A DNA stretch of 39,740 nucleotides from Methanomicrobiales archaeon (GTDB taxonomy: Archaea; Halobacteriota; Methanomicrobia; Methanomicrobiales; Methanospirillaceae): NCBI GenBank assembly GCA_012516785.1, contig JAAYWH010000010.1, positions 1 to 39,740 on the forward strand, written 5' to 3'. The notes under the pieces were generated by a model. That model did not search any database and was not told the origin of the DNA. It saw only the letters and a program-made list of their open reading frames with translations. Shown one piece after another: positions 15,132-22,691 of the stretch (position 1 is the stretch's first letter; every line of letters starts with the position of its first letter). The position numbers and the translations under genes were made by a program.

Positions 15132-17255
15132 ATGCCGGAGATAAAGATCCTTTCCCTTGAAAAGGAGCGGGAACGGTGCATCAAGGTCATCCAGGGATGT
15201 ATCCCGAAAGACCACCGGCAGGCTCTCCTCGATGACCTCGAGAAGCTCCCCTATAAAGGAGCAATGGACTACCAGGTCTATGCCCGCGAGGTCTACGAGA
15301 CGGCCTGGAAGATCTGGGCGGAAGATCAGAAGGATTACCTGTGGTGGGAGAACTGGGGACCCTACCTGTTCAAAGGTGCCGAGTATGCGAAGATGGCAGG
15401 GGACCTCTCCTTCAGCCTCCTCATCGGGTATGCCACGAGCTCGTTCGGACCTGCAAACTCCTACGGGGCATCCACGATGGCCTCGGAGTTCAAGGATCAG
15501 GGGCTCGAATTCTACGCGTACTATGTCGAGCACAAGGCGGTAAAGGACTTCCGTACCTGCCTCATCAATTTCGTGAACGAGCGGATTGCCGAGTTCCTGA
15601 TCACTCTTGCGTCGGGGGCGGTTGACACCGTGATCCTCCAGGGGATCGATATCCGGAACCCGAAGACCTACAAGCGACTGGCCTGGCTCTGGCTCTGGAA
15701 GATCGAGGTAAACCTCGCACGGGATCCTGAGGCAGGTCTTGTCAAAGCGATGATCGCTGCCGGAAAAGAGGTGGCAACCGTCGCAGGCATGATGCTCCTC
15801 CAGGAGTTTGTCAACACCCACGGGAATGCGAATCTCCGCGAGATCCACTCATCAGTGAAGAAGAAGGGGCTGCTTGGCCCCGGGCAGGGTGCCGGCGGAG
15901 AGGAAGAAACGACAAAGAAACCTCCCGCCAAGGAAGATGCAGCAAAGAAGAAGCCTGAGAAGGCAAAGCCTGACGACGATGCCACAGGGAAGGAGAAGCC
16001 GAAGGAGAAGAAGACCGATGATCCTGACGCGAAGAAGGGTGACGGGAAAAAATCCCTTGATAAGGAGCAGTACGAAAAACGGATCGAGGCAGAACGGAAG
16101 AAAGCCCAGAAGGATGCCGACGATGCCGTGGAACGCGGGAAGGAGTTTGCCGACCAGAGAGCAAGAGCCGCGTTTGAAGAGGGACGGGCGAAGGGGAGGG
16201 AGAAGCTGGATAACCTGAAGGTTGCCGCATCAGAGCTCCAGCGAAACCCGAACGATCCAGAGGCAAGGAAGCGGTTTGCCGATGCCTGCGAGGAGGTCCA
16301 GAAGGACAAGCACGCGATGCACGAGCTGAACGATGTCGACCCGAACAAGCCAAGCAAGATCCGGGAGCAGTTCAACGAGCACTGGAAAGGGCAGTATGAG
16401 AAGGTCGATGCGCAGGCCAAGCAGCGGATCGCCGATGAGCTGAACAAGAACCTGAAGCCCGGCGAGAAGCCCTACACAGCCGATGATATCGAATTGGCGG
16501 CCGTCACCAATACCCCCCCGAAATCGCCGGCGGAAGACAGTGTCAAGTCCACCTACGACCGGGACATCACCTACCGGGACAAGCGGACCGGTAAGGATAT
16601 CCCTACCAAGATCTCCGAGCCGATCTACAACCACGAGTTCTACAAGCAGCAGCATGGCGGGAAGGAGCCGCCAAGTCCCGAGGCGGCAAAGGAGTACGCC
16701 GAGAAGTGCGACCAGACCGTGACCGATCGGTTCCACCGTGATGCGTATGGCGGAGGCAAGGAGGATATCGGCCCTGCGGTCGATCCGAACCAGAAGGGGA
16801 AGCCGTTCAAGGACGTCGAAGCCTCGTCGAAGACCATGGAGGACAAGGTCCTGGAATGGTACAAGCGGGCTGGTGAAGCCACGAAGGCATCGGATGCTGA
16901 AGCCTGCAAGGATGAGGGGATGAGGCAGCTCACGAAGCAGTTCAAGAACCAGATCGAGGGCCGGATTAACAAGGTGAACGAGATCATGGGCTATCCCAAT
17001 CCCCCGTCAGCAGAGGTCCCGCAAAAGCTCAGGTCTGCGGTCGATGTGATGAACCGGGTCGGGACAAAGGGGGCGGACGGAAAGACGTTTACCGTTGCTG
17101 ATGCAGAGGCAGCCCTGAAGCAGATGGGGACGAGCCCGCGGAAAGTGGTGCATGAGATGGCAGGAGTCCTTGAATCCACCCAGAAGCATATGTCTCCCAA
17201 AGTAAGGGAGGCAGTCGAACAGCATGTCCGGGACCTTGAGGCCAAAGGCGGGTAA
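15132..17255 (+). CDS. Cassette component C1: helical protein with conserved C-terminal domain of unknown function
   Basis: The protein has 707 residues. ATG 15132 is preferred because GGAGTGAG (15119-15126) lies just before it; ATG 15117, overlapping B1, is possible. An N-terminal helical domain (about 1-245) has RLAWLWLWKIEVNLARDPEAG. A Lys/Glu/Asp-rich probably disordered or coiled-coil linker (about 245-345) follows. Residues 350-707 form the most conserved part: KHAMHELN, NTPPKSPAEDSVKSTYDRD, ECDQTVTDRFHRDAYGGG, EDIGPAVDP and MRQLTKQFKNQ all recur in the 22692 protein. Conserved Asp, His, Cys and Arg suggest an active or binding site, and the YDRD element could be a DxD metal site, but this is speculation. 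The linker is far shorter in copy 2. No known family was recognised. Confidence 0.75.
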   Translation: MPEIKILSLEKERERCIKVIQGCIPKDHRQALLDDLEKLPYKGAMDYQVYAREVYETAWKIWAEDQKDYLWWENWGPYLFKGAEYAKMAGDLSFSLLIGYATSSFGPANSYGASTMASEFKDQGLEFYAYYVEHKAVKDFRTCLINFVNERIAEFLITLASGAVDTVILQGIDIRNPKTYKRLAWLWLWKIEVNLARDPEAGLVKAMIAAGKEVATVAGMMLLQEFVNTHGNANLREIHSSVKKKGLLGPGQGAGGEEETTKKPPAKEDAAKKKPEKAKPDDDATGKEKPKEKKTDDPDAKKGDGKKSLDKEQYEKRIEAERKKAQKDADDAVERGKEFADQRARAAFEEGRAKGREKLDNLKVAASELQRNPNDPEARKRFADACEEVQKDKHAMHELNDVDPNKPSKIREQFNEHWKGQYEKVDAQAKQRIADELNKNLKPGEKPYTADDIELAAVTNTPPKSPAEDSVKSTYDRDITYRDKRTGKDIPTKISEPIYNHEFYKQQHGGKEPPSPEAAKEYAEKCDQTVTDRFHRDAYGGGKEDIGPAVDPNQKGKPFKDVEASSKTMEDKVLEWYKRAGEATKASDAEACKDEGMRQLTKQFKNQIEGRINKVNEIMGYPNPPSAEVPQKLRSAVDVMNRVGTKGADGKTFTVADAEAALKQMGTSPRKVVHEMAGVLESTQKHMSPKVREAVEQHVRDLEAKGG

Positions 17256-17315
17256 TGCGATGAGAAGAACGATCGATCCACGTGCTGGTGAAACGATAAT
17301 GAAAAGAGGAGCACC

Positions 17316-18050
17316 ATGACAGGCAGGGAGAAGGTCTGCCCGAAGTGCGGGGATTCCTGCAGCCCGGCGGCACAGTTCTGCGGATCCTGCGGGTACCGTT
17401 TCGATGAGAAGAGTTCCGGGGACCTCGCACGGAAGGTCCAGGAGACAGTCCGTTCGGCCGAGTCGGCCGCACGAACCGCTGAATCGGCGGTCCGGACCGC
17501 AACCAAGGTCCGGGACCTCGTGATCACCCCTCCTGTCGAATGGAAGGTGGTGGTCGGGGACCGGCTTCCTGAGGCGCTGGCGGCAAAGGCAACCGCCGCA
17601 GTCCAGGGAAAGGCTGCGGATCTGGTGGCGGAGAAGGCTAAAGAAGGCCTTGAGAGAGTCATTTTTACCACGGCAAAAAGTATTGACACCCCGGCTCCTG
17701 CCCTGCCATCACCCGAACCGGCTGGTGAACGATACACCTCCTGTGGCGCACCACTCCGGCCCGGTGTGAAATTCTGCGGGGCCTGTGGAGCAGCGAATGT
17801 CCCGCCGGTGAAAAAAGTGGTCGTGAAACCTGCTGCGAAGCCTGCACAGCCAGATCCTGAAGGGGAACGGTGTGGATCCTGCGGTGCAAGCCTGAAACCC
17901 GGAGTGAAATTCTGTGGTTCCTGCGGAGCAGCGGTTACGACCCCTGTGAAAGCAATACCGGTTTCAGGCCAGTGTGCCAGTTGCGGTGCGGTACTGAAAC
18001 CAGGGGTAAAGTTCTGCGGCTCCTGTGGTGCGAAGGTGCCGGTACCCTGA
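17316..18050 (+). CDS. Cassette component D1: multi-zinc-ribbon protein
   Basis: The 244-residue protein has an N-terminal ribbon (CPKCG...FCGSCG), a helical Ala/Glu-rich middle (about 35-75), the block ITPPVEWKVVVGDRLPE shared with D2, and three C-terminal ribbons spaced about 40-60 residues apart. The first of these has lost a cysteine: ERYTSCG stands where the others have ERCGSCG, a single TGC-to-TAC change. The remaining ribbons are intact. AGAGGA precedes the ATG, 60 nt after C1, so it belongs to the B1-C1-D1 operon. Tandem ribbons of this kind normally bind zinc and mediate protein or nucleic-acid contacts. Paralog of the 27057 gene. Confidence 0.8.
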   Translation: MTGREKVCPKCGDSCSPAAQFCGSCGYRFDEKSSGDLARKVQETVRSAESAARTAESAVRTATKVRDLVITPPVEWKVVVGDRLPEALAAKATAAVQGKAADLVAEKAKEGLERVIFTTAKSIDTPAPALPSPEPAGERYTSCGAPLRPGVKFCGACGAANVPPVKKVVVKPAAKPAQPDPEGERCGSCGASLKPGVKFCGSCGAAVTTPVKAIPVSGQCASCGAVLKPGVKFCGSCGAKVPVP

Positions 18051-18082
18051 CCGGCAGGCCTCTTCCCTGCTTTCACCGGATC

Positions 18083-18092
18083 TCTTTTTATC
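18083..18092 (+). promoter_or_regulatory. TATA-box candidate, leaderless spacing to 18114
   Basis: CTTTTTATCC is centred about 25 nt before the ATG at 18114 and no ribosome site is present. That fits a leaderless transcript, so the 18114 gene probably has its own promoter although it follows D1 by only 63 nt. Confidence 0.45.
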
Positions 18093-18113
18093 CCACCCGG
18101 CCAAGTCTTTTCC

Positions 18114-18611
18114 ATGCCATTCTGCACCTCCTGCGGGCAGGAGCTTACTGCTGCTGACCGTTTCTGCACTTCATGCGGTGCCCCGGCTGGGCCGTTGACG
18201 GCGCCGGTAATGCCAGTCACGCAGGCCTCCCCACCCCCTGCAAGCCAGGACGAGATCCGGTGGACTAACAAGGTACTCGGTTTTACGTCCGATTACTTTG
18301 TGAACCCCGAGGGGGCCGGCCAGGCCGCGTCCAAAAAGACGAGCGATGTCAACACCGGACTTGCTGTCGCAGGAACCCTCCTTGGGAGCCTCTCAACCGC
18401 TGGGGCCGGCATCCTTGCGAAGAGCAGGGAGGACGATTTTATCCGTTGGGACGAGTCACGAAGTGTTGCCCTCAACCGGAAGAAGAAGACGGTCACCGTG
18501 ACCCGCAAGTCCCTGATCTTCCCGATCCGGCTCTACTGCACCGATAAGAACTACGATCAGGTTGTCGCATTTATCAGGAAGAACGTTGACCCGGCCCTGA
18601 TAAAGGAATGA
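18114..18611 (+). CDS. Zinc-ribbon protein with PH-like domain
   Basis: The 165-residue protein consists of a ribbon (FCTSCG...FCTSCG), a short Pro/Ala linker and a PH-like domain from about residue 42. The domain contains a Gly/Ala-rich hydrophobic hairpin (GLAVAGTLLGSLSTAGAGIL), DDFIRWDESRSV and FPIRLYCTDKNYDQV. It is a paralog of the C-terminal half of the minus-strand gene at 10953-11615, without that protein's two transmembrane helices. Probably cytoplasmic and possibly membrane-associated through the hydrophobic hairpin. Partner unknown; the position next to D1 suggests a link with the cassette. Confidence 0.75.
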   Translation: MPFCTSCGQELTAADRFCTSCGAPAGPLTAPVMPVTQASPPPASQDEIRWTNKVLGFTSDYFVNPEGAGQAASKKTSDVNTGLAVAGTLLGSLSTAGAGILAKSREDDFIRWDESRSVALNRKKKTVTVTRKSLIFPIRLYCTDKNYDQVVAFIRKNVDPALIKE

Positions 18612-18833
18612 AGGAAATCAGGGAACAGAGGAGATCGGTGTCCAAGAACTGTCTGAAAGGAGGAGAGTGGCTCCGGATCATTCCGGATCCACCCTTTGGG
18701 ATGAAAATCCGGCGACGGATGACTCTTCCTCTGGAGTATGCCAGTACTCCCTAAAACCGTTCAGGACTGGTATCCGGTGACTGTCTCTCTCCTCCTTTCC
18801 ACGTTCGTTCTTCCTGTCTGTTCCAGGTCCTTA

Positions 18834-19331
18834 TCAGATCGTCCCCATCATGATTTCATGGGCCATCTGGTAGGATCGATTTGCTTCATCCGTTCTGTTT
18901 TCAATGGTGAGAAGATCTCCTCTCATCATGAGTGACTGGAAGAGGATGATGGCCTGGTCCCGGTTTTGTGGTGGCAGGGCGATGGCCGCATCGAGGCTTT
19001 CCAGTGCCGCCGACCGGTTCCCTGAACTGTTCCGGGAGAGGGCCTGGTAGTAGAAGATCTCGCTGTCCGTGGGATCGAGGGTGATCGCCCGGACAAACGA
19101 CTCCCCTGATTCATCGGTCCTGCCAAGAAGTGCAAGCGAAAGCCCACGGTTCTTCCAGGCCTCGCTATAATCCGGGTCAAGCGAGAGAGCCTGGTCAAAA
19201 GCCGCTACCGCTTCGCCGTATCTCCCCATGGCGTGATGAGTCTCTCCCCGCTGGTTCCATTCCTCAGCGGTCGTAACACAGCCGGCAGAGAAGATGATGA
19301 AGGCAAGCAGGATAAGAAGGACCCTTTCCAT
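18834..19331 (-). CDS. TPR-repeat lipoprotein
   Basis: The 165-residue protein starts at ATG 19331, because a lipoprotein signal (LLILLAFIIFSAGC, lipobox SAGC) begins directly there; the in-frame TTG at 19358 adds residues before it. About three tetratricopeptide units follow (AMGRYGEAVAAFDQALSLDP, then degenerate copies to about residue 150). TPR arrays bind other proteins; the lipid anchor would place it on the outer face of the membrane. It stands opposite the zinc-ribbon genes and resembles the TPR gene at 28004. Confidence 0.8.
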   Translation of the reverse strand: MERVLLILLAFIIFSAGCVTTAEEWNQRGETHHAMGRYGEAVAAFDQALSLDPDYSEAWKNRGLSLALLGRTDESGESFVRAITLDPTDSEIFYYQALSRNSSGNRSAALESLDAAIALPPQNRDQAIILFQSLMMRGDLLTIENRTDEANRSYQMAHEIMMGTI

Positions 19332-19423
19332 GGTGGGAGATAGACCCGGATCCCTCAAGAGGATTCTGATTGATGGAGTGATCGGGTAATCAATCCCTTA
19401 GAAGAACACGGATCCAAAAAATA

Positions 19424-19434
19424 ACCTATTTATG
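19424..19434 (+). promoter_or_regulatory. TATA-box candidate for the 19458 gene
   Basis: ACCTATTTATG follows an A-rich stretch and is centred about 28 nt before the ATG at 19458. With no ribosome site before the ATG, a leaderless or very short-leader mRNA is likely. Confidence 0.45.
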
Positions 19435-19457
19435 ATTTCTTTCCGCATGGTACACTC

Positions 19458-19898
19458 ATGGCAGGACAATTCTGCGAGTCATGCGGGGCTCAACTCAAGG
19501 AAGGCGACAAGTTTTGTGAGCAGTGTGGGGCAGTGATTGCAGCCGTATCCCCGGCACCGGTATCTGGCGCTGTTCCTGCCGACGCGGTACAGAAAGAGAA
19601 GAATCCCTGGATATCCACCATCCTCTCGTTCTTCTTCCCGGGGCTCGGCTCGATCTACAATGGTGATACGGTAAAAGGTGTCGCGATTTATATTGGTGCA
19701 ATCATCGGGATGTTCCTTTTCATCGTCCCTGGTGTGATTGTCTGGCTGTATGGAATGTATGATGCCTATACGACAGCAAAGAAGATGAACGAGGGAATCA
19801 TCCCCTACAAGGAGGCGAACATTATGGTCATTATCGGGTTTATCGTGGCCGTGCTCGTCATTGGTGCCATTGCCCTGGTCTTTGGCATGGGCCTCTGA
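19458..19898 (+). CDS. Zinc-ribbon protein with TM2-like membrane domain
   Basis: The 146-residue protein opens with a zinc ribbon (FCESCG...FCEQCG). A short linker leads to a hydrophobic domain with three helices. The start of that domain, ISTILSFFFPGLGSIYNGD, followed by a helix and a YDAYTTAKKMN turn, is the pattern of TM2/DUF5683-type small membrane proteins. The last helix runs to the C-terminus. The ribbon should face the cytoplasm. It is convergent with the next gene, only 8 nt away. Confidence 0.8.
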   Translation: MAGQFCESCGAQLKEGDKFCEQCGAVIAAVSPAPVSGAVPADAVQKEKNPWISTILSFFFPGLGSIYNGDTVKGVAIYIGAIIGMFLFIVPGVIVWLYGMYDAYTTAKKMNEGIIPYKEANIMVIIGFIVAVLVIGAIALVFGMGL

Positions 19899-19906
19899 TT
19901 CCTCTT

Positions 19907-20494
19907 TTATTCTTCTTCTTCGTAGGAAACTTTCTCCCCAAGCACGGCGGAGAGCAGCCCGAATGCATGCCAGGCGACCGGTCCGGTGATATCGATCACT
20001 ACGTTTCTTCCGCTATTATCGATGGTCATGATGTCCCAGACGGTATCCGATTCGACATGCTCGATCCGGATCGACCGGATTCCTGCTCCTTCAAGGATCA
20101 CTAGACTCTCCCCTCCTGCTTCAAGGTCAGCCCGGTTTCTTGCAAGAGCCGTGATGAGCGGTTCTTTGTTCCAGTTCCATGAGGTGATCTTTGCTTTCCA
20201 ATCGCCGTTCTGATCGGAAACGGCCATCCATGCATCGTCCAGGCGGCTCCGCAAGGCCTCAATCTCCCCGTTGAAGTATTCCGGGAGCCGGAAGATCCGC
20301 AGTTCCCCCGGGGTACTCTCCATCACGGCCGGGGTTCTTCTGAGGTTGAATGCTCCTTCGTGTAACTCGAGGAGGGGGATGAACGGGATGCCGGGCTGAG
20401 GTAAAGGTGACGCCTCAATGGGGACTCCGCACTGCTCGCAGAACCGGGATCCTGAAGCAATCGGGGCACCGCATCGGGTACAGAACAATGGCAT
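19907..20494 (-). CDS. Zinc-ribbon protein with C-terminal globular domain
   Basis: The 195-residue protein begins with a ribbon (FCTRCG...FCEQCG) and continues with ELHEGAFNLRRTP and a helical stretch EIEALRSRLDDAW. This layout parallels the gene at 9488 (MHTGVFSRKD, EIREQLSEALDQ), so the two are probable distant paralogs. The end is an acidic EEEE tail. The last 60 residues form a beta-rich part that may be another PH-like fold. Cytoplasmic, no catalytic motif seen. Confidence 0.72.
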   Translation of the reverse strand: MPLFCTRCGAPIASGSRFCEQCGVPIEASPLPQPGIPFIPLLELHEGAFNLRRTPAVMESTPGELRIFRLPEYFNGEIEALRSRLDDAWMAVSDQNGDWKAKITSWNWNKEPLITALARNRADLEAGGESLVILEGAGIRSIRIEHVESDTVWDIMTIDNSGRNVVIDITGPVAWHAFGLLSAVLGEKVSYEEEE

Positions 20495-20692
20495 ACTGAT
20501 GCTCGCAGAGAGATGGAGTAATCCGGGTACATAACAACGATGGTTTACTCCAAGACAGGAGGGTCATACTACCTTTCCCATCATTGTCCCTGTTACCGCT
20601 GAACACCATTCAGTCTGGGAGTAGAGAGTGCAGGAACGGCAAGGTTATCGTCCGCCGGATGGATATCCCGGTAGGGAGGACTGAAAACCGGT

Positions 20693-21286
20693 ATGCTATT
20701 CTGCCAGGACTGCGGGGCAAGGCTTGAAGAGGGATCGAAGTTCTGCACCGATTGCGGAGCACCAGTCCTGGATATTTCCGGGAGTGGACAGGCAGTACCG
20801 GCTGACGGTGACTCAGGGCAGGGTCCAACCGGGGCAGAGAAGGTGATCGCGGTCATCCCGAACCTCATGAAGGTCCGGGGGCTCTTTCTGAAGGGACCGT
20901 CCTGGCACCACCTCGTGGTGACACCCGAGCGGATCATTGTTGTACACAAGACCGTGAAGGGGCTTTCACGCATCAAGCAGGATATCGGGGTGATAGGGCC
21001 GGATCCCGGGCACTTCTTCCTGAAATCGATGAAGCCGGAGCAGATCATAGAAGAGAATCCGGAGAGCCAGGTGATTCCTCTCAACGATCTCATGACGATC
21101 ACGGTCTCGAAATTCGTCAGTTACAGCACGGAAGACGGGACCGAACCGTACTGGCAGGTGCAGATCACGACGAAAAAGGAGACACTCAAGCTCAGGACCG
21201 ATTATCATGACAATCCCGGTGAATACTTCAGGAATCCTGCCCTCACCCAGGTGCTCGGAAAAAGGCTGATCCTGCAGGACAGGTGA
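20693..21286 (+). CDS. Zinc-ribbon protein with PH-like domain
   Basis: The 197-residue protein has a ribbon (FCQDCG...FCTDCG), a Gly-rich linker and a beta-rich domain. The domain runs from PNLMKVRGLFLKGPSWHHL to the end and includes MKPEQIIEENPES, matched by MRPDQIIAENPAS in the 9488 protein. PH/GRAM-like in look: strands with a WHHLVVTPERIIVV core. GGGAGGA (20675-20681) lies about 12 nt before the ATG. The gene stands alone between the divergent 19907 gene and a 362-nt gap. Confidence 0.72.
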   Translation: MLFCQDCGARLEEGSKFCTDCGAPVLDISGSGQAVPADGDSGQGPTGAEKVIAVIPNLMKVRGLFLKGPSWHHLVVTPERIIVVHKTVKGLSRIKQDIGVIGPDPGHFFLKSMKPEQIIEENPESQVIPLNDLMTITVSKFVSYSTEDGTEPYWQVQITTKKETLKLRTDYHDNPGEYFRNPALTQVLGKRLILQDR

Positions 21287-21648
21287 CCTTCTCTCTCACC
21301 GAGCAGGTAGTTCAGCCGAATCGGGACACAGGATATCTCCCGGTGACAGACCTTGAAGGAGTTCGTCCATACTGCAGGGTTGCATGGGGGCGAGAGGATA
21401 ATGCAAAATATAAATCTTGATATCATCTCCCGATGAAAGGCTGCTATACAGGGGTTGGATCCAATTTTACCTGCCGTTCTTTTCACCCATTGCTTCCGGA
21501 TCTGTTCATGGCACGACAATGCCCTGCCAGCTGACCTTTCCCCCGGATGCTATCATGATATCTTTTCCCATCCGGTCCATGATGCACGGATCTCACGAGT
21601 ATATCCCGTTTTATATCGGGATAGACTTCTCTTCAGGGAGGATCTTCC
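21287..21648. other. Intergenic region upstream of cassette copy 2
   Basis: No convincing gene is present. A TATA-like AAATATAAATC (about 21406-21416) lies 17-27 nt before an ATG (21433) that opens only a 33-codon frame; a small leaderless ORF or an RNA cannot be excluded. The last 50 nt hold the cassette promoter and its inverted repeat, listed separately. Confidence 0.5.
21602..21623 (+). promoter_or_regulatory. Inverted repeat TATCCCG-N8-CGGGATA enclosing a TATA-like box
   Basis: Perfect 7-bp arms (21602-21608 and 21617-21623) flank TTTTATAT, a good archaeal TATA box, 33-40 nt before the ATG of A2. GGGAGGATC (21636-21644) serves as ribosome site. A dimeric repressor bound to the arms would block TBP, so this is a candidate operator for the A2-BC2-D2 operon. 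No such repeat was found before A1 or B1. Confidence 0.5.
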
Positions 21649-22674
21649 ATGACACGGCGTGGTTCGTTTCCCTCATGGTTCACGGTGACGTTTCTCGTTC
21701 TCGTGGTCCTTGTTGGCGGAATTGGGTTCGCCTCCGGTGAAAGTCTTCCCACCGTGATGAGCATCAAAGGTCCCACTATCGATGACTTTGCGAACCTTCC
21801 CGGGCCGTTCACCTTCACGGTCACCATGTCAGGAGGGACTCCGCCCTATACGTACGTCTGGAAGAAGACCTTCACCCCCCGCATGACGGCGGACGTGTTC
21901 AAATGTTCCCAGGAGAACTCCGTTACCGTTCCAAAGGAGCATTTCAGCATGTATGGCGGGTTATACCTCGAAGTGACCGATGCGAAAGGGCGGATGGCCA
22001 CCTGGGTGAATGAAGACGGGGGTACTATGGTGGAGTTCAGCCAGTATTATGGAGAGACTGATCAAAGGGTTCTCCCAGTCTGTAACATCGACAGGCAGAG
22101 CGGGGATGCCTGGGTCACCGCAAAAACGGTGAACGGGGTCTGCTATTCACGAACCCAACTCCCAGCCCTCCCTGCCACTCCCTCCACCACGATCGTCCAG
22201 AACCAGCCTGCCTGTGCTTCGCCTCCCGAGGACAGTTCCTGGGTTGTCATAGTTGGCGGCCTCGCAGTAGTTGCCGTGGCAGCAGCGGTGATTGCCCGAA
22301 TGCTGAAGAACAGGCCGAAGAAGAAGGGTGAGCAGCCTCCCGAGCAGTACATCCTCCAGCTCTCGAAGGATACCCTGAAGGTCAGCCTGAAGAGGAGCGA
22401 CTCGTTCACTGTAACAGCATGGAAGGTCACCGAGGATGGAGGGTTTGTTGCTGTTCCAACTGCGCAGATCACGGTAACTCCACCACGGAATATCCCTGGG
22501 CTTGTCATCCAGCCGGCAACAGGGAACGGTTCGCTCACTCCGTCAGTCTCACTCCGCACCTTCCCGGGGTCCGTTAGCGGTGTTATCACCATCACCGCGT
22601 CAGCGGGAGGGCGGACCGTCTCTGCAGACGTGAAGGTGACGGCCGAAGGAACGCCCGACATCGAATTCGACTGA
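21649..22674 (+). CDS. Cassette component A2: membrane-anchored protein with cytoplasmic Ig-like domain
   Basis: The 341-residue protein has a signal peptide (about 12-30) and an exported domain that itself looks Ig/PKD-like (GPFTFTVTMSGGTPPYTYVW). Next come a transmembrane helix (about 194-215, SSWVVIVGGLAVVAVAAAVI), the basic stretch KNRPKKKGE (positive-inside) and a cytoplasmic Ig-like domain beginning YILQLSKDTLKVSL. From the helix onward it aligns with A1 (11681-12703). The exported halves differ, which suggests that the outside part is exchangeable. It is first in the A2-BC2-D2 operon, 17 nt before BC2. Probable membrane anchor; ligand unknown. Confidence 0.8.
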   Translation: MTRRGSFPSWFTVTFLVLVVLVGGIGFASGESLPTVMSIKGPTIDDFANLPGPFTFTVTMSGGTPPYTYVWKKTFTPRMTADVFKCSQENSVTVPKEHFSMYGGLYLEVTDAKGRMATWVNEDGGTMVEFSQYYGETDQRVLPVCNIDRQSGDAWVTAKTVNGVCYSRTQLPALPATPSTTIVQNQPACASPPEDSSWVVIVGGLAVVAVAAAVIARMLKNRPKKKGEQPPEQYILQLSKDTLKVSLKRSDSFTVTAWKVTEDGGFVAVPTAQITVTPPRNIPGLVIQPATGNGSLTPSVSLRTFPGSVSGVITITASAGGRTVSADVKVTAEGTPDIEFD

Positions 22675-22691
22675 TTGGAGAGGAGGGCGCC

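Noticed and set aside
12955-17255. B1/C1 split considered as a frameshift or sequencing error relative to BC2
   Set aside because: A stop, a ribosome site and a proper ATG occur at the junction and the sequences around the join do not align as one continuous frame, so two genes are more likely.
16991-18271. 426-codon minus-strand frame
   Set aside because: Covers the ends of C1, all of D1 and part of the 18114 gene, all supported on +; its PQxPQNFTPG repeats are the antisense of the zinc ribbons.
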